A stretch of 64,000 bases of DNA from an uncultured Elusimicrobiales bacterium (GCA_944324645.1 CALUXB010000002.1:270413-334412), one strand, 5' to 3'. Shown: positions 1-9,705, numbered from the stretch's first letter. Numbers and translations are program-made. Notes: a model not told the origin generated them from the sequence alone.

Positions 1-3000
1 GGTAATTTGCGGTGCGGCGTTGGGGTCTAACTGGATTTGGTCTTTGACTTCATTCCAGGTGGATACAAAGCCGTCCTGCATGGCGTGCGCCGTAAAGTGG
101 CGGCGGGTGTTGCCCATTTTCACGCCTTTGCTGTTGATAAAGTCGGACTCAATTTCCATAGAAATATCGCCGTTGACTTCCGTGCCGATGACGCGCACGG
201 CCTGCGGGCGGTTGCGCAACAGTTTAATAGGCAGGTAAAAATGTACGTCTTTTAAGCCCTGCGGCACGCGTCCGCCCAATGCGGTGGCGGTTTCCATAAA
301 CGTTTCAATGCCCATCACGCCCGGCACATAGGGGGTGCCTTCAATAGCGTGGTCGGACAGATACGGGTCGGAGTCCAAGTTAAACTCTTTTTCAGTGTGG
401 ATTTCTTTGTTTTTTTCCAAAGAAGCCACCTTGCCTAAAAAGTGGTTGGCCTGCGTCGGGTCCGGCAAGGGCGCTTGGGCGGCTTTAGCCTCTTTGGGCG
501 CGGCGGAAGAGCCGCCGTTTCCATTAGAGCCGCTGCCCCCTTTGGGCGCGTTTTGCGCGCCCGTGGGGACAATTTCGTCCATCTCAAAGCGGTGCTGGTG
601 ATCCCAGTCCAGGCGGCCCAAAGAGCCGGTCAGCACGATTTCGGGCACGTCGCCGTACACGATTTCGTCCAAGAATATCTGCATACCGTCTTCGGGGTCC
701 ACAAAGTCTACGCCGTTGGATTTGAGGAACGTTTCCACGCCGGCGCGCACGCCCATACCCACATTCTTATAGGCGCTCATCGCGATAGAAATGGCGCGGT
801 AGCCTTGGTTGGTCAGCGAGAAAGCCGATTTGGCCAAATAGTCGTTGGCGGAGGCGTAGTCGCTCTGGCCCAAGTTGCCGTATTTGCCGGCAATGGAGGA
901 GGCAAAAGCGAAGAAGCCGTCGTCACGCACGATGTTGTTAGCCAAGAAGCTGGCAAAGCTGGTGGCTTTTACGTCAAAGATGCGATAATATTCCGCGGGG
1001 TCTTTGTCGTAAATCAGCTTAGAGCGTTCCAACCCGGCAAAGTGGATTAATCCGTCCACGCGGCCGTTTTTGGCTTTGATTTTCGTGCAGACTTCTTTGA
1101 CCATAGAGCTGTTCATCACGTCGCAGTGGTAATATTCCACTTCGCTGCCCAGGTCGCGCAGTTTCTGCAAGTTGTTGTAAAGCGTGATAGAGTCTTTCAC
1201 GCGGCCGAAAGCGCGCTCCAACATCACCGGGGTGGCCTTCTGCGTCTTGTCTGCTTTGAGGTCTTCCCAGATTTGTTTCTTCAGCGCCGCCAGTTCGGCT
1301 TCGTTCATAGACGCCCACAGCGGGGTCTTTTCCTGGATTTCAATGATATCCAAGACGATAATCTTGCTGTGGTACTGCGCCGCAATTTTCTGGCTGAGCA
1401 TCGCGCCAATGCCGCGGCCCGAACCGGTAAAGATAATGGTCTTGCCGGCCAGGTCAAAGCGTTTTTCGCTTCTGTCCAAGCGCACCGGGACGGACAAGAT
1501 GGTGCTGCGTCCGCCTTCCCGCGCGCCAATCATCAGGCGCATATCGCCGTGGAGCACTTCTTCCATCGTGTAGCGGGCCATTTCGTCCGGCGTGGTGGTG
1601 GGCTCAAAGTCAATAAGCTTGCTAATCGCGCCGGTACGTTCATAGACGTCTTTGCGGTAGCAGGTAACGCCGCCGGTCAGCGCGCCGGAGATGGGGTTAA
1701 ACTCATCTTTGGTCGTGTAACCGAAGTTACCATCAATCTTCGTGTTGACTGCAAAGAACGTATCGGCGTCGGTACGGTTGGACAAGCCTTTTTCAAATAC
1801 GCGCAAGGCAATAAACAACGGCATAACGTATTTGGTCAGCTCATTGTGCGGGCTGGCTTTCTTGTCAAATTTCTTGACGGTGGCTCCCAGCAAATACACA
1901 ATACCCTGAATGTTGGGATCTTCCGCGGCGTACTCTTTGAGCGCGGCCTCGGTTTCTTCGTACGATTCCCAGTTCACAATCGTGGTATTTTTGCTGCGGG
2001 TCTTGAGCGTGGTAAACACGTGGGTTTTTACGCCCAATTCTTTGAACTCTTCCTGATAGGCTTTAATCAGTTGGGAGTTATCGGCAAAAATCAGCACCGT
2101 GCGGTCTTTGGACAGACGGCGGTTTTCGCGCTCGGTCAGCGGGGCCTGCGCCACCACGGTTACATTGCGCAGTTTTTTCTCGTGGCAATGTTCGCCGGCG
2201 TAGCCTTCACGTTCGGGCCGTTCAGCCAAAGACACGTGCGGTTTAATCGGCTCGGTCGGGTTGGTGGTCAACATTTCTTCAGAAGGTTTCTCCACCTTTT
2301 CCGCCGTCGGCACCGCTTCCTGCACCGTAGCTACCTTAATAGTGGGCAGCTGCGGCTCTTGCGGCTGAGCCACAGGAGCCGGGGCGGGTTGAACCGCCGC
2401 AGCGGGAACAGGCTGAGCTGCAGGCGCCGGAGCCGGAGTTACCGTCGGGGCGGGTTGAGCCGCCACAGCAGGCTGAGCCACAGGAGCCGGGGCCGGGGTT
2501 GCCGCGGCAGGAGCCGCCGCACCTTCAGTGCCGGCATTAGCCATAGCATATTGAATGATAGAGCGAATGGTCGGATAATCTTTGAGCTGTACGCCCTCTT
2601 GGCGCGCGATTTGATACTTCTCACGCATAATGGCAAACAACTCAGCCTGTTTGACGGTGTCAATACCCAAGTCGGCTTCCATATCCAAGTCCAAGTCCAG
2701 CATATCTTCTGGATAACCGGTCTTTTCGGCTACAATGGCTTTAATATCTTTGGTTACGGATGCTTCGTCCAAGCTCGGCATCGGGCCAGCTGCTTTTGCC
2801 GGGGCAGCGGCAGGCGCCGCAGCAGGCTGGGTCACAGGTGCCGCAGCGGGTTGGGCAGCAGGAGTTGCCACCGGGGCCGAAGCAGGCGTGGCTGCCGGGC
2901 TTACCGACGCAGCCGCGGCAGGTTGGGCCGCCGCACCCGTTTCGCTGCCGGCATTGGCCATAGCATATTTAATAATGGAGCGAATGGTCGGATAATCTTT

Positions 3001-6000
3001 GAGCTGTACGCCCTCTTGGCGCGCGATTTGATACTTCTCACGCATAATGGCAAACAACTCAGCCTGTTTGACGGTGTCAATACCCAAGTCGGCTTCCATA
3101 TCCAAGTCCAAGTCCAGCATATCTTCTGGATAACCGGTCTTTTCGGCTACAATGGCTTTAATATCTTTGGTTACGGATGCTTCGTCCAAGCTCGGCATCG
3201 GGCCAGCTGCTTTTGCCGGGGCAGCGGCAGGCTGAGCCGCTACAGCAGGTTGGGCGGCAGGCGCCACCGCCGGAGCAGGAGCTACCGCCGGGGTTACCGG
3301 CGCGGCGGCAGCCGGGGCCGCAGAAACAGCACCCGTTTCACTGCCGGCATTGGCTATTGCATATTTAATAATGGAGCGAATGGTCGGATAGTCTTTAAGC
3401 TGCACACCCTCTTGGCGCGCGATTTGGTATTTCTCGCGCATAATGGCAAACAATTCGGCCTGTTTGACGGTGTCAATACCCAAGTCCGCTTCCATATCCA
3501 AGTCCAGGTCCAACATATCTTCGGGGTAGCCGGTCTTTTCTGCCACTAAAGCGGTAATGTCTTTGGTTACCGCAGCTTCGTCCAAGCTCGGCATCGGGCC
3601 GGCTGCTTTTACCGGGGCAGCGGCAGGCTGAGCCGCTACAGCAGGTTGGGCTGCAGGCGCCACCGCCGGAGCAGGGGCCGGAGTGGGAGCAACTGCCGGT
3701 TGGACAGTCGCGGCGGTCGGGGTTGCCGCGGCAGATTGGGCCACAGCAGCCGCACCTTCGCTGCCGGCATTGGCCATAGCATATTTAATAATGGAGCGAA
3801 TGGTCGGATAGTCTTTAAGCTGTACGCCCTCTTGGCGCGCGATTTGGTATTTCTCGCGCATAATGGCAAACAGTTCAGCCTGTTTGACGGTGTCAATGCC
3901 CAAGTCCGCTTCCATATCCAAATCCAGGTCCAGCATATCTTCCGGATAGCCCGTTTTCTCAGATACGATAGCCAAAATGTCTTTGGTTACCGCAGCTTCG
4001 TCCAAGCTCGGCATCGGGCCGGCTGCTTTTGCCGGGGCAGCGGCAGGCTGAGCCGCTACAGCAGTTTGGGCTGCAGGCGCCACCGCCGGAGCAGGAGCTA
4101 CCGCTGGGGTTACCGGCGCGGCGGCAGACTGGGCCGCAGAAGCCGCACCCGTTTCGCTGCCGGCATTGGCCATAGCATATTTAATAATGGAGCGAATGGT
4201 CGGATAATCTTTGAGCTGTACGCCCTCTTGGCGCGCGATTTGATACTTCTCGCGCATAATGGCAAACAACTCGGCCTGTTTGACGGTGTCAATGCCCAGG
4301 TCCGCCTCCATATCCAAATCCAGGTCCAGCATATCTTCCGGGTAGCCGGTTTTTTCAGATACGATAGCCAAAATGTCTTTGGTTACCGCCGCTTCATCTA
4401 AGCTGGGCAACGCCGCCTTCGGCGCAGCCGCAGGAACCGGAGCAGGTTGGGCTACAAGGGCCGCAGCCACAGCGGCCGGTTGAGCTGCCGCAGGGGCAAC
4501 AGTCGCTTTTGGCGCGGTGTGTGCGTGCATCATACTGGCTTTGTCCACGAAAGCTTGTGCCCCTTCCATTACTAAGGAAGGTTTCACCCCGTGTTTATAG
4601 TTGTCTTTCACACGCAGGGTGTTGTGGTCAATTTCCAGCACCGGATTTTCTTGGTTAGAAATTTGTTTCAGCCAGGCTTCGTGCTTGGCGCTGTCGCAGA
4701 TGCGGGGCTCGCCCACCGTCCACATTCTTTCTAAAAGCGTCATACCAATCTGGGAGCCAAAACCTGCCGCCAAACGCAGCGCATACTTAAAGTCGTAATG
4801 GCCGCCTTTACTTAAGGTAATACCTTCCAGTTCCGGATCGGCTTCTTTAAAGTTGGCAATCGGGGGTACGATGCCGGTGTTTAAGCAGCGCACCGCAATG
4901 GCATCTTCCAAACCGGCACCCATAGAGTGACCGGTAAAGCCCTTGGTGTTGCTGACGATAACGGAGCTGACGTCTTTGCCAAAGGTGGATTTAAGCGCAT
5001 ACGCTTCGGCACTGGCGGAGCCGCCGCGGGCCGGCGTATAGGTTTCGTGAGAGATAAATACCAACTGTTTGGCAATATCGGAGCGGTTTAAGCCAAAATC
5101 TCTTTCAGCCGCAGACACCAGTTCATTCATCACTTGGGCCACGTGGTTGACATCCAAGCGGGTCACGTGGAAACCGCTGTTGCGGATTTCGGTAGCCAAA
5201 AGTTTGGCCAGCGGTTTCATACCGCGTTTTTCCACTTCGCTCTGCTCTTCCACCACCAAAGACACGGCACCCATACCCACAATCATACCGTTGCGGCGGC
5301 GGTCAAAAGGCAGGGCAGCTTTGGTTACATCGCCCTCTGTCGTAGCGGCGCCGGAGGCCAAGAAAGCCGTCAGCATCCACTCGGCGATAGAGTCGTTGGT
5401 AATATCGTCTGCGCTGATGACGATGACGCGTTTTGCCCGGCCCAAGCGGATCCAGTCGTGCGCCACAGAAATAGCCTGCGCCGTAGAAGCGCACGCCGCA
5501 CTCATAGAGGTAGCGGGGCCTTTGGCACGAATCCACTGAGCAAAGTGGGACTGGGCAATAATAATGGTCTTTAAAATAAACTGGGACGTGAACGACTGCA
5601 AAGCCGGCACTTTGGCCATTTCCGCATCGTACCACGCTTTCAGTTCGGCTTTCAAAGCCGGGTCGGAAATCTGGTTGATAAACGTTTCATAGAATTTGGT
5701 CAATTCTTTGGCGTTTTTATTTTCCAGCAGAGCCGTCAGCTTTTGGGCAAATTCACCCATCATACTGTTGGTAATAGGATAGGCGGAAGTAAAGATGACG
5801 CCGGTATTGTCAATCATCTCTTCCGGCAGGCCCCAGCGGTCCGGCAAGTAGCCGCCGGTAGAAGTGGGTTTGTAGTAGAGCACCAGAGGAATGCCGGCGT
5901 CTTTCAAAGCCAAGATACCCGCCGCAATAGCCAGCTGGAAAGCTTTGTCCATAGAAGCCACCCATTTGGCGGGCAGGCCGAATTCTTTTTCCAAGTCAAA

Positions 6001-9000
6001 GCTCCCTGCTTTGGCGGCCAGCTTGATGGCCTGGGAAACAGAAGCCAAATGCTCAATACGGTGGTTGCCGTCTTTGGATTTAATGACGATTTCCACATTC
6101 TTGTCAATTTGTTTCTGCTGGCAGTCGGAGCTGACGGGCTCAATTAAATTGCGCCCCTGCAAAATTTCGTCCAGCACCCCTTCGCGGAATACTTTGTCCC
6201 AGCTGCCCGGGCCGCCGGCGGCAATACCGCTGATGACCACGTCCTTGCGCGCGCAGCAGCTCTGCGCGGAGGAAGAATGATTAGAAGAAGAAGACATAGT
6301 TACCTCGTCTTTTTGCGTCGGCGTAGCGGTGGCGTCCACCCATTTTACAAACGCCGGGTTATAAGTGGAATTGTCGCCGTAAATATCGGTACCTTTCCAG
6401 TCAATGTAAATACCGGAAGAAATCAGGTTGGCAAACAAATCGTTAAATTCCACAATACCGCCCTTTTTGGGGTGGTTGGAAGCCAGCACTTTAATATCTT
6501 TCTTGTCAGAAAGCGTGCTGGCGGCTAACGCGGAAAGCACCCGTTTGGGGCCGCATTCCACAAACAGACGCACACCGGAATCATAGGTGGTTTTAAGCTG
6601 TTTAATCCATTCCACCGAATGGGAAATCTGCGTGACCATCAGGTCTTTGATCTTCTCGGGGTCGTTAGGATAAAACTCCGCCGTCACGTTGGTGGTAATG
6701 GGCATAGTGGGCGCGTGGAACGTTAAGGTATCCAAGAACGCGCGGTACTGCGGCATAGCCGGGCGCACGATTTCAGAATGAAACGCGTGGGACACCGGAA
6801 TCTGCACCGCTTGAATGCCCATATCGGTGAACATTTTAATAGCGTCATCTACAGATTTGGACGCACCGGCAATAACGGTTTGCGTCGGGCAGTTTTTATT
6901 GGCTACCGCCACATACCCGCTGATGCGTTTAAGCTGCGGTTCCACCGCTTCAGCCGTAGCGGCGATAGAGGCCATTTTGCCGTTGTCTTCCACGCGGATT
7001 TCAGACATCACTTTGCCGCGGGTGCAGACGGCTTTGAGGCCGTTTTCAAAATCAAAAATACCGGCAGCCACTGCCGCGGCGTATTCGCCCAAGCTGTGGC
7101 CCATCACTACATCGGGTTTTAAACCGAAGGAAGAGAGCAGACGCATCATGGCAATATCTGCCGTAAGCATGGCGGGCTGGGTCATTTCGGTTTTCTTAAT
7201 GGCGGCTTCGCGCGCGGCGATTTGTTCTTTGGTTTCGCCGGGTTTGCTCCACAAGGTATCGGTCAAGTTTTGACCAATGATTTTGATTAACAGGCGGTCG
7301 GCTTCGTCAAAGGTATCTTTAACAATTTTATATTTGGAAGCCAGGTCTTTCATCATGTCCACATATTGGGAGCCTTGCCCCGGGAACATAAAGCATACTT
7401 TGGGTTTAATTTCCGTAGGAGTAAAAGGATAGATGCCTTTCATCTTCAAATACAAAGATTCCTGCGTCCATACATCTTGCCCGCTGGCGATTTTAATGAA
7501 GTATTCAATTTTTTCTTTCAGCTTTTCCGGGGTTTCCACATTGATAGACACCGCAAATTTGCGCGGTTTCTGTATGTGGTTTTTGTAAGAGATGCTGGGC
7601 AGGTAGGTCGGGTCGTATTTAATAGCTAAAACGGCTTTGCCCAATTCATTAAATAAATCCTGCTTGGTGTCTGCCGAGAAGGTCAGCACATCGCTTTGGA
7701 TTTTTTCGCCCGGGACAAGCAGGCTGTACTCACTGGCGTTCATTTCTTGTTTCTCCTCTACTGCGGGGGTAGGATTGGAAATTGCGGCGGCGCAGACTTT
7801 ATTTTCCTCCGTCTTTTTCAGCAGGCCGTCATTCATTTCTTCCATAGCTACGTGGAAGTTGGTCCCGCCAAAACCGAAAGCAGATACGTTAGCGCGGCGC
7901 ACTTTGTCGGTGTTCCACGGCTCCAGCTTGGTAATAACGCGGAAGGGGCTGGTGGCCCAGTCTACCGTCGGGTTGGGGGTTTCAAAATTGATAGAAGGCG
8001 GCAATACCTTATTATATAAGGCCAAAGAGGTCTTAATTAAAGAGGCAATCCCCGCCGCGGCCTTAGCGTGGCCGATTTGGCTTTTTACGCTGCCCAGACC
8101 AATGGTGCCGGGTTTGGCATACGGGCCAAAGATTTCATACAGTGCATTGAGTTCCACCGCATCTCCTACGCGGGTGCTGGTACCATGCGCTTCCACCAAG
8201 CCCACATCGCCCGGTGTATAGTCCACCTGTTCAAAGGCTTTTTCTACGGCAATTTTCTGGCCTTTGGGGTTGGGGGCGGTAATACCTTTGCCTTTGCCGT
8301 CGGAAGAAGCACCGATGGCGCGGATAACGGCGTAAATTTTGTCGCCGTCTTTGGCCGCGTCGGACAAACGTTTCAAAATCACCGTACCGGCGCCTTCCGC
8401 CATGACAAAGCCGTCGGCCTTGGCGTCAAAGGGACAAGAACCCTTTTCAGACAAAGCGCCGATTTTGCAGAACTTAATATAAGCAGAGGGCGACATCATC
8501 TGGTCCACGCCGCCTACAATAGCCATATCAAAGTTCCCTTCGCGCAAGCCGTTGACGGCTTGGTCTACCGCCGCCAAAGACGTGGCACACGCAGCGTCTA
8601 CGGTAAAGTTGGTGCCGTGTATGTCAAAGACGTTAGCCAAGCGGCCGGCAATAACGTTAGCCAATTCGCCGGGCATGGAGTCTTCGGTAATAGGGGTAAA
8701 TTTTTGGCGGACGCCTTCATCCATTTCGTCCATCAATTTCTGTTCGGCTTCCGGAGAGAGTGACTTATAGGTAGGGGTCTGTTTCAAGATTTCATATAAA
8801 AACGGGCGGTTCAAACGCGTGTTGGACATCTCGTTTTTCATACCGCCCATAGAATTGCCTACAATCACCGCACAGCGGTTGCGGTCAAATTCTTTTTTAT
8901 CATAACCGCTGTCTTCCAACGCCATACGAGTGGTTTCAATAGCTAGGTGCTGCACTGTGTCCATCTGTTTGGCGATTTGGGGCGGAATGCGGTACTTAAT

Positions 9001-9234
9001 AGAATTAAATTTAAACTCCGCGGGAATAAAGCCGCCGATTTTGGAATAAAGTTTATCTTCGGCTTTATGGTCCGGGCTGTAGAAAAGTTTATAATCCCAA
9101 TAAGATTGGGGAATTTCGGTGATGCAATATTTACCAGTTTGAATGTTTTGCCAGAACTCGTCTTTGTTTAAAGCTCCGGGCATAATGGCGCCGATGCCAA
9201 CAATGGCAATAGGCTCTTTGGTTTTATTGTTCAT
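1..9234 (-). CDS. PUFA-synthase-like type I polyketide/fatty-acid megasynthase (KS-AT-KS-ACPx5-KR-DH), 3' end outside window
   Basis: The frame is open from ATG 9234 to the left edge (3078 codons); the C-terminus is missing. Visible domains: ketoacyl synthase 1 (about 1-450; triad Cys216, His350 in EAHGTST, His389 in GHAKAAAG); acyltransferase (about 610-900; FMFPGQGSQ, Ser714 in GHSLGEYA); a second ketoacyl synthase (about 985-1500; Cys1248 in SAACAST, His1396 in a variant SHET motif, His1436 in TGHSMGAG); five ACPs (about 1610-2235) joined by Ala/Pro/Gln linkers; a ketoreductase (FTGSGRGIG near 2602, Tyr2793 in DYASAND); and a hotdog dehydratase (His2962 in DHAIEGTPYVPG). KS-AT-ACPn-KR-DH is the PfaA order; the second complete-looking KS between AT and ACPs is extra. 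It would act in the cytosol, building a reduced acyl or polyketide chain from malonyl units after 4'-phosphopantetheinylation. The product cannot be predicted. Remaining domains or partners may lie beyond the left edge. Confidence 0.9.
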   Translation of the reverse strand, partial: MNNKTKEPIAIVGIGAIMPGALNKDEFWQNIQTGKYCITEIPQSYWDYKLFYSPDHKAEDKLYSKIGGFIPAEFKFNSIKYRIPPQIAKQMDTVQHLAIETTRMALEDSGYDKKEFDRNRCAVIVGNSMGGMKNEMSNTRLNRPFLYEILKQTPTYKSLSPEAEQKLMDEMDEGVRQKFTPITEDSMPGELANVIAGRLANVFDIHGTNFTVDAACATSLAAVDQAVNGLREGNFDMAIVGGVDQMMSPSAYIKFCKIGALSEKGSCPFDAKADGFVMAEGAGTVILKRLSDAAKDGDKIYAVIRAIGASSDGKGKGITAPNPKGQKIAVEKAFEQVDYTPGDVGLVEAHGTSTRVGDAVELNALYEIFGPYAKPGTIGLGSVKSQIGHAKAAAGIASLIKTSLALYNKVLPPSINFETPNPTVDWATSPFRVITKLEPWNTDKVRRANVSAFGFGGTNFHVAMEEMNDGLLKKTEENKVCAAAISNPTPAVEEKQEMNASEYSLLVPGEKIQSDVLTFSADTKQDLFNELGKAVLAIKYDPTYLPSISYKNHIQKPRKFAVSINVETPEKLKEKIEYFIKIASGQDVWTQESLYLKMKGIYPFTPTEIKPKVCFMFPGQGSQYVDMMKDLASKYKIVKDTFDEADRLLIKIIGQNLTDTLWSKPGETKEQIAAREAAIKKTEMTQPAMLTADIAMMRLLSSFGLKPDVVMGHSLGEYAAAVAAGIFDFENGLKAVCTRGKVMSEIRVEDNGKMASIAATAEAVEPQLKRISGYVAVANKNCPTQTVIAGASKSVDDAIKMFTDMGIQAVQIPVSHAFHSEIVRPAMPQYRAFLDTLTFHAPTMPITTNVTAEFYPNDPEKIKDLMVTQISHSVEWIKQLKTTYDSGVRLFVECGPKRVLSALAASTLSDKKDIKVLASNHPKKGGIVEFNDLFANLISSGIYIDWKGTDIYGDNSTYNPAFVKWVDATATPTQKDEVTMSSSSNHSSSAQSCCARKDVVISGIAAGGPGSWDKVFREGVLDEILQGRNLIEPVSSDCQQKQIDKNVEIVIKSKDGNHRIEHLASVSQAIKLAAKAGSFDLEKEFGLPAKWVASMDKAFQLAIAAGILALKDAGIPLVLYYKPTSTGGYLPDRWGLPEEMIDNTGVIFTSAYPITNSMMGEFAQKLTALLENKNAKELTKFYETFINQISDPALKAELKAWYDAEMAKVPALQSFTSQFILKTIIIAQSHFAQWIRAKGPATSMSAACASTAQAISVAHDWIRLGRAKRVIVISADDITNDSIAEWMLTAFLASGAATTEGDVTKAALPFDRRRNGMIVGMGAVSLVVEEQSEVEKRGMKPLAKLLATEIRNSGFHVTRLDVNHVAQVMNELVSAAERDFGLNRSDIAKQLVFISHETYTPARGGSASAEAYALKSTFGKDVSSVIVSNTKGFTGHSMGAGLEDAIAVRCLNTGIVPPIANFKEADPELEGITLSKGGHYDFKYALRLAAGFGSQIGMTLLERMWTVGEPRICDSAKHEAWLKQISNQENPVLEIDHNTLRVKDNYKHGVKPSLVMEGAQAFVDKASMMHAHTAPKATVAPAAAQPAAVAAALVAQPAPVPAAAPKAALPSLDEAAVTKDILAIVSEKTGYPEDMLDLDLDMEADLGIDTVKQAELFAIMREKYQIARQEGVQLKDYPTIRSIIKYAMANAGSETGAASAAQSAAAPVTPAVAPAPAVAPAAQTAVAAQPAAAPAKAAGPMPSLDEAAVTKDILAIVSEKTGYPEDMLDLDLDMEADLGIDTVKQAELFAIMREKYQIARQEGVQLKDYPTIRSIIKYAMANAGSEGAAAVAQSAAATPTAATVQPAVAPTPAPAPAVAPAAQPAVAAQPAAAPVKAAGPMPSLDEAAVTKDITALVAEKTGYPEDMLDLDLDMEADLGIDTVKQAELFAIMREKYQIARQEGVQLKDYPTIRSIIKYAIANAGSETGAVSAAPAAAAPVTPAVAPAPAVAPAAQPAVAAQPAAAPAKAAGPMPSLDEASVTKDIKAIVAEKTGYPEDMLDLDLDMEADLGIDTVKQAELFAIMREKYQIARQEGVQLKDYPTIRSIIKYAMANAGSETGAAAQPAAAASVSPAATPASAPVATPAAQPAAAPVTQPAAAPAAAPAKAAGPMPSLDEASVTKDIKAIVAEKTGYPEDMLDLDLDMEADLGIDTVKQAELFAIMREKYQIARQEGVQLKDYPTIRSIIQYAMANAGTEGAAAPAAATPAPAPVAQPAVAAQPAPTVTPAPAPAAQPVPAAAVQPAPAPVAQPQEPQLPTIKVATVQEAVPTAEKVEKPSEEMLTTNPTEPIKPHVSLAERPEREGYAGEHCHEKKLRNVTVVAQAPLTERENRRLSKDRTVLIFADNSQLIKAYQEEFKELGVKTHVFTTLKTRSKNTTIVNWESYEETEAALKEYAAEDPNIQGIVYLLGATVKKFDKKASPHNELTKYVMPLFIALRVFEKGLSNRTDADTFFAVNTKIDGNFGYTTKDEFNPISGALTGGVTCYRKDVYERTGAISKLIDFEPTTTPDEMARYTMEEVLHGDMRLMIGAREGGRSTILSVPVRLDRSEKRFDLAGKTIIFTGSGRGIGAMLSQKIAAQYHSKIIVLDIIEIQEKTPLWASMNEAELAALKKQIWEDLKADKTQKATPVMLERAFGRVKDSITLYNNLQKLRDLGSEVEYYHCDVMNSSMVKEVCTKIKAKNGRVDGLIHFAGLERSKLIYDKDPAEYYRIFDVKATSFASFLANNIVRDDGFFAFASSIAGKYGNLGQSDYASANDYLAKSAFSLTNQGYRAISIAMSAYKNVGMGVRAGVETFLKSNGVDFVDPEDGMQIFLDEIVYGDVPEIVLTGSLGRLDWDHQHRFEMDEIVPTGAQNAPKGGSGSNGNGGSSAAPKEAKAAQAPLPDPTQANHFLGKVASLEKNKEIHTEKEFNLDSDPYLSDHAIEGTPYVPGVMGIETFMETATALGGRVPQGLKDVHFYLPIKLLRNRPQAVRVIGTEVNGDISMEIESDFINSKGVKMGNTRRHFTAHAMQDGFVSTWNEVKDQIQLDPNAAPQIT
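2530..4425 (-). repeat. Five tandem acyl-carrier-protein modules in the megasynthase
   Basis: Five in-frame copies of an about 85-residue ACP module, separated by Ala/Pro-rich linkers, repeat every 132-140 residues. Each carries the core DLGIDTVKQAELF, with Thr at residues 1650, 1782, 1922, 2054 and 2193 where ACPs normally carry the phosphopantetheinylated Ser. The two modules nearest the C-terminus share an identical DNA block of about 255 bp (2561-2815 and 2978-3232, offset 417 bp), which suggests recent duplication or gene conversion. Tandem ACPs are a hallmark of PUFA-type synthases. Confidence 0.92.
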
Positions 9235-9452
9235 TTTGTCTCCCGAGTTTTGGGTAAAACTCTATATGGATATATTATATGAAATTTAGCGCTTATGGGC
9301 CAAGCCGGGGCCTATTTTTGCCAAGTTTAAAAAACAAATTCTAACCCGGCCACTTAGATTTATTTATCTCTTAAAGGGCAGTCTGCCCCGCATTGCTCTC
9401 TGCAATTGCTTTGGTCTTTCCAATTTATATATTCCCCTCCTAAGTTTGCATC

Positions 9453-9484
9453 AAAACGCAAAAACACCTCCTTTTTTGCGTTTT
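9453..9484. repeat. Inverted repeat, AAAACGCAAAAA arms (copy 1)
   Basis: The left arm AAAACGCAAAAA (9453-9464) pairs with TTTTTTGCGTTTT (9472-9484) across a 7-nt CACCTCC loop. The same CGCAAAAA arm recurs about 90 bp away. It could be a terminator-like hairpin or a paired operator upstream of the megasynthase. Confidence 0.55.
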
Positions 9485-9543
9485 CCAATTTTACAAAGGA
9501 CGGCCCGTTTTACCAAAAGCTGGTCCTAAAGTTAAAAACTAAA

Positions 9544-9567
9544 CGCAAAAAGCCTGCGTTTTTTGCG
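9544..9567. repeat. Inverted repeat, CGCAAAAA arms (copy 2)
   Basis: CGCAAAAA (9544-9551) pairs with TTTTTTGCG (9559-9567). It is the second copy of the arm sequence seen at 9453-9484. Two copies of one palindrome upstream of a single very large gene fit a regulator binding pair, but hairpin function in RNA is equally possible. Confidence 0.5.
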
Positions 9568-9651
9568 ACACTTTTTATTAAAAGGTCTTGATATATAATT
9601 AAAAAAAGAAAACTGCGGGCCCGGCCTCTTTTTATTAGGCCAGTTAAACAT

Positions 9652-9681
9652 ATAAAAAAGCCCGCCTTTTTATGGGCGGGC
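9652..9681 (-). terminator. Rho-independent terminator of the coiled-coil membrane protein gene
   Basis: GCCCGCC (9660-9666) and GGCGGGC (9675-9681) form a perfect 7-bp stem. Read leftward it is followed by a U-run, just downstream of the stop at 9706. Confidence 0.85.
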
Positions 9682-9705
9682 CTTTCAAATTTAAGGGTAT
9701 TTTTG

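Larger units (their letters stand above)
9235..9651. other. Upstream region of the megasynthase, AT-rich with two related inverted repeats
   Basis: About 420 bp without a convincing gene. It should hold the promoter of the leftward megasynthase gene. It contains two inverted repeats with the same arm sequence (listed separately) and a GGCCT/AGGCC inverted repeat near 9623-9640. A 61-codon open frame at 9406-9591 is low-complexity and has no ribosome binding site, so I do not call it a gene. Confidence 0.5.

Noticed and set aside
1126..3549. Long rightward open frame (807 codons) over the ACP region
   Set aside because: It lies antisense to the megasynthase. The repeats are mirror images of the ACP modules, it has no ribosome binding site and its Arg/Gly/Ser-rich protein is a composition artefact.
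9406..9591. 61-codon open frame upstream of the megasynthase
   Set aside because: Lys/Phe-rich low-complexity translation over inverted repeats, no ribosome binding site.
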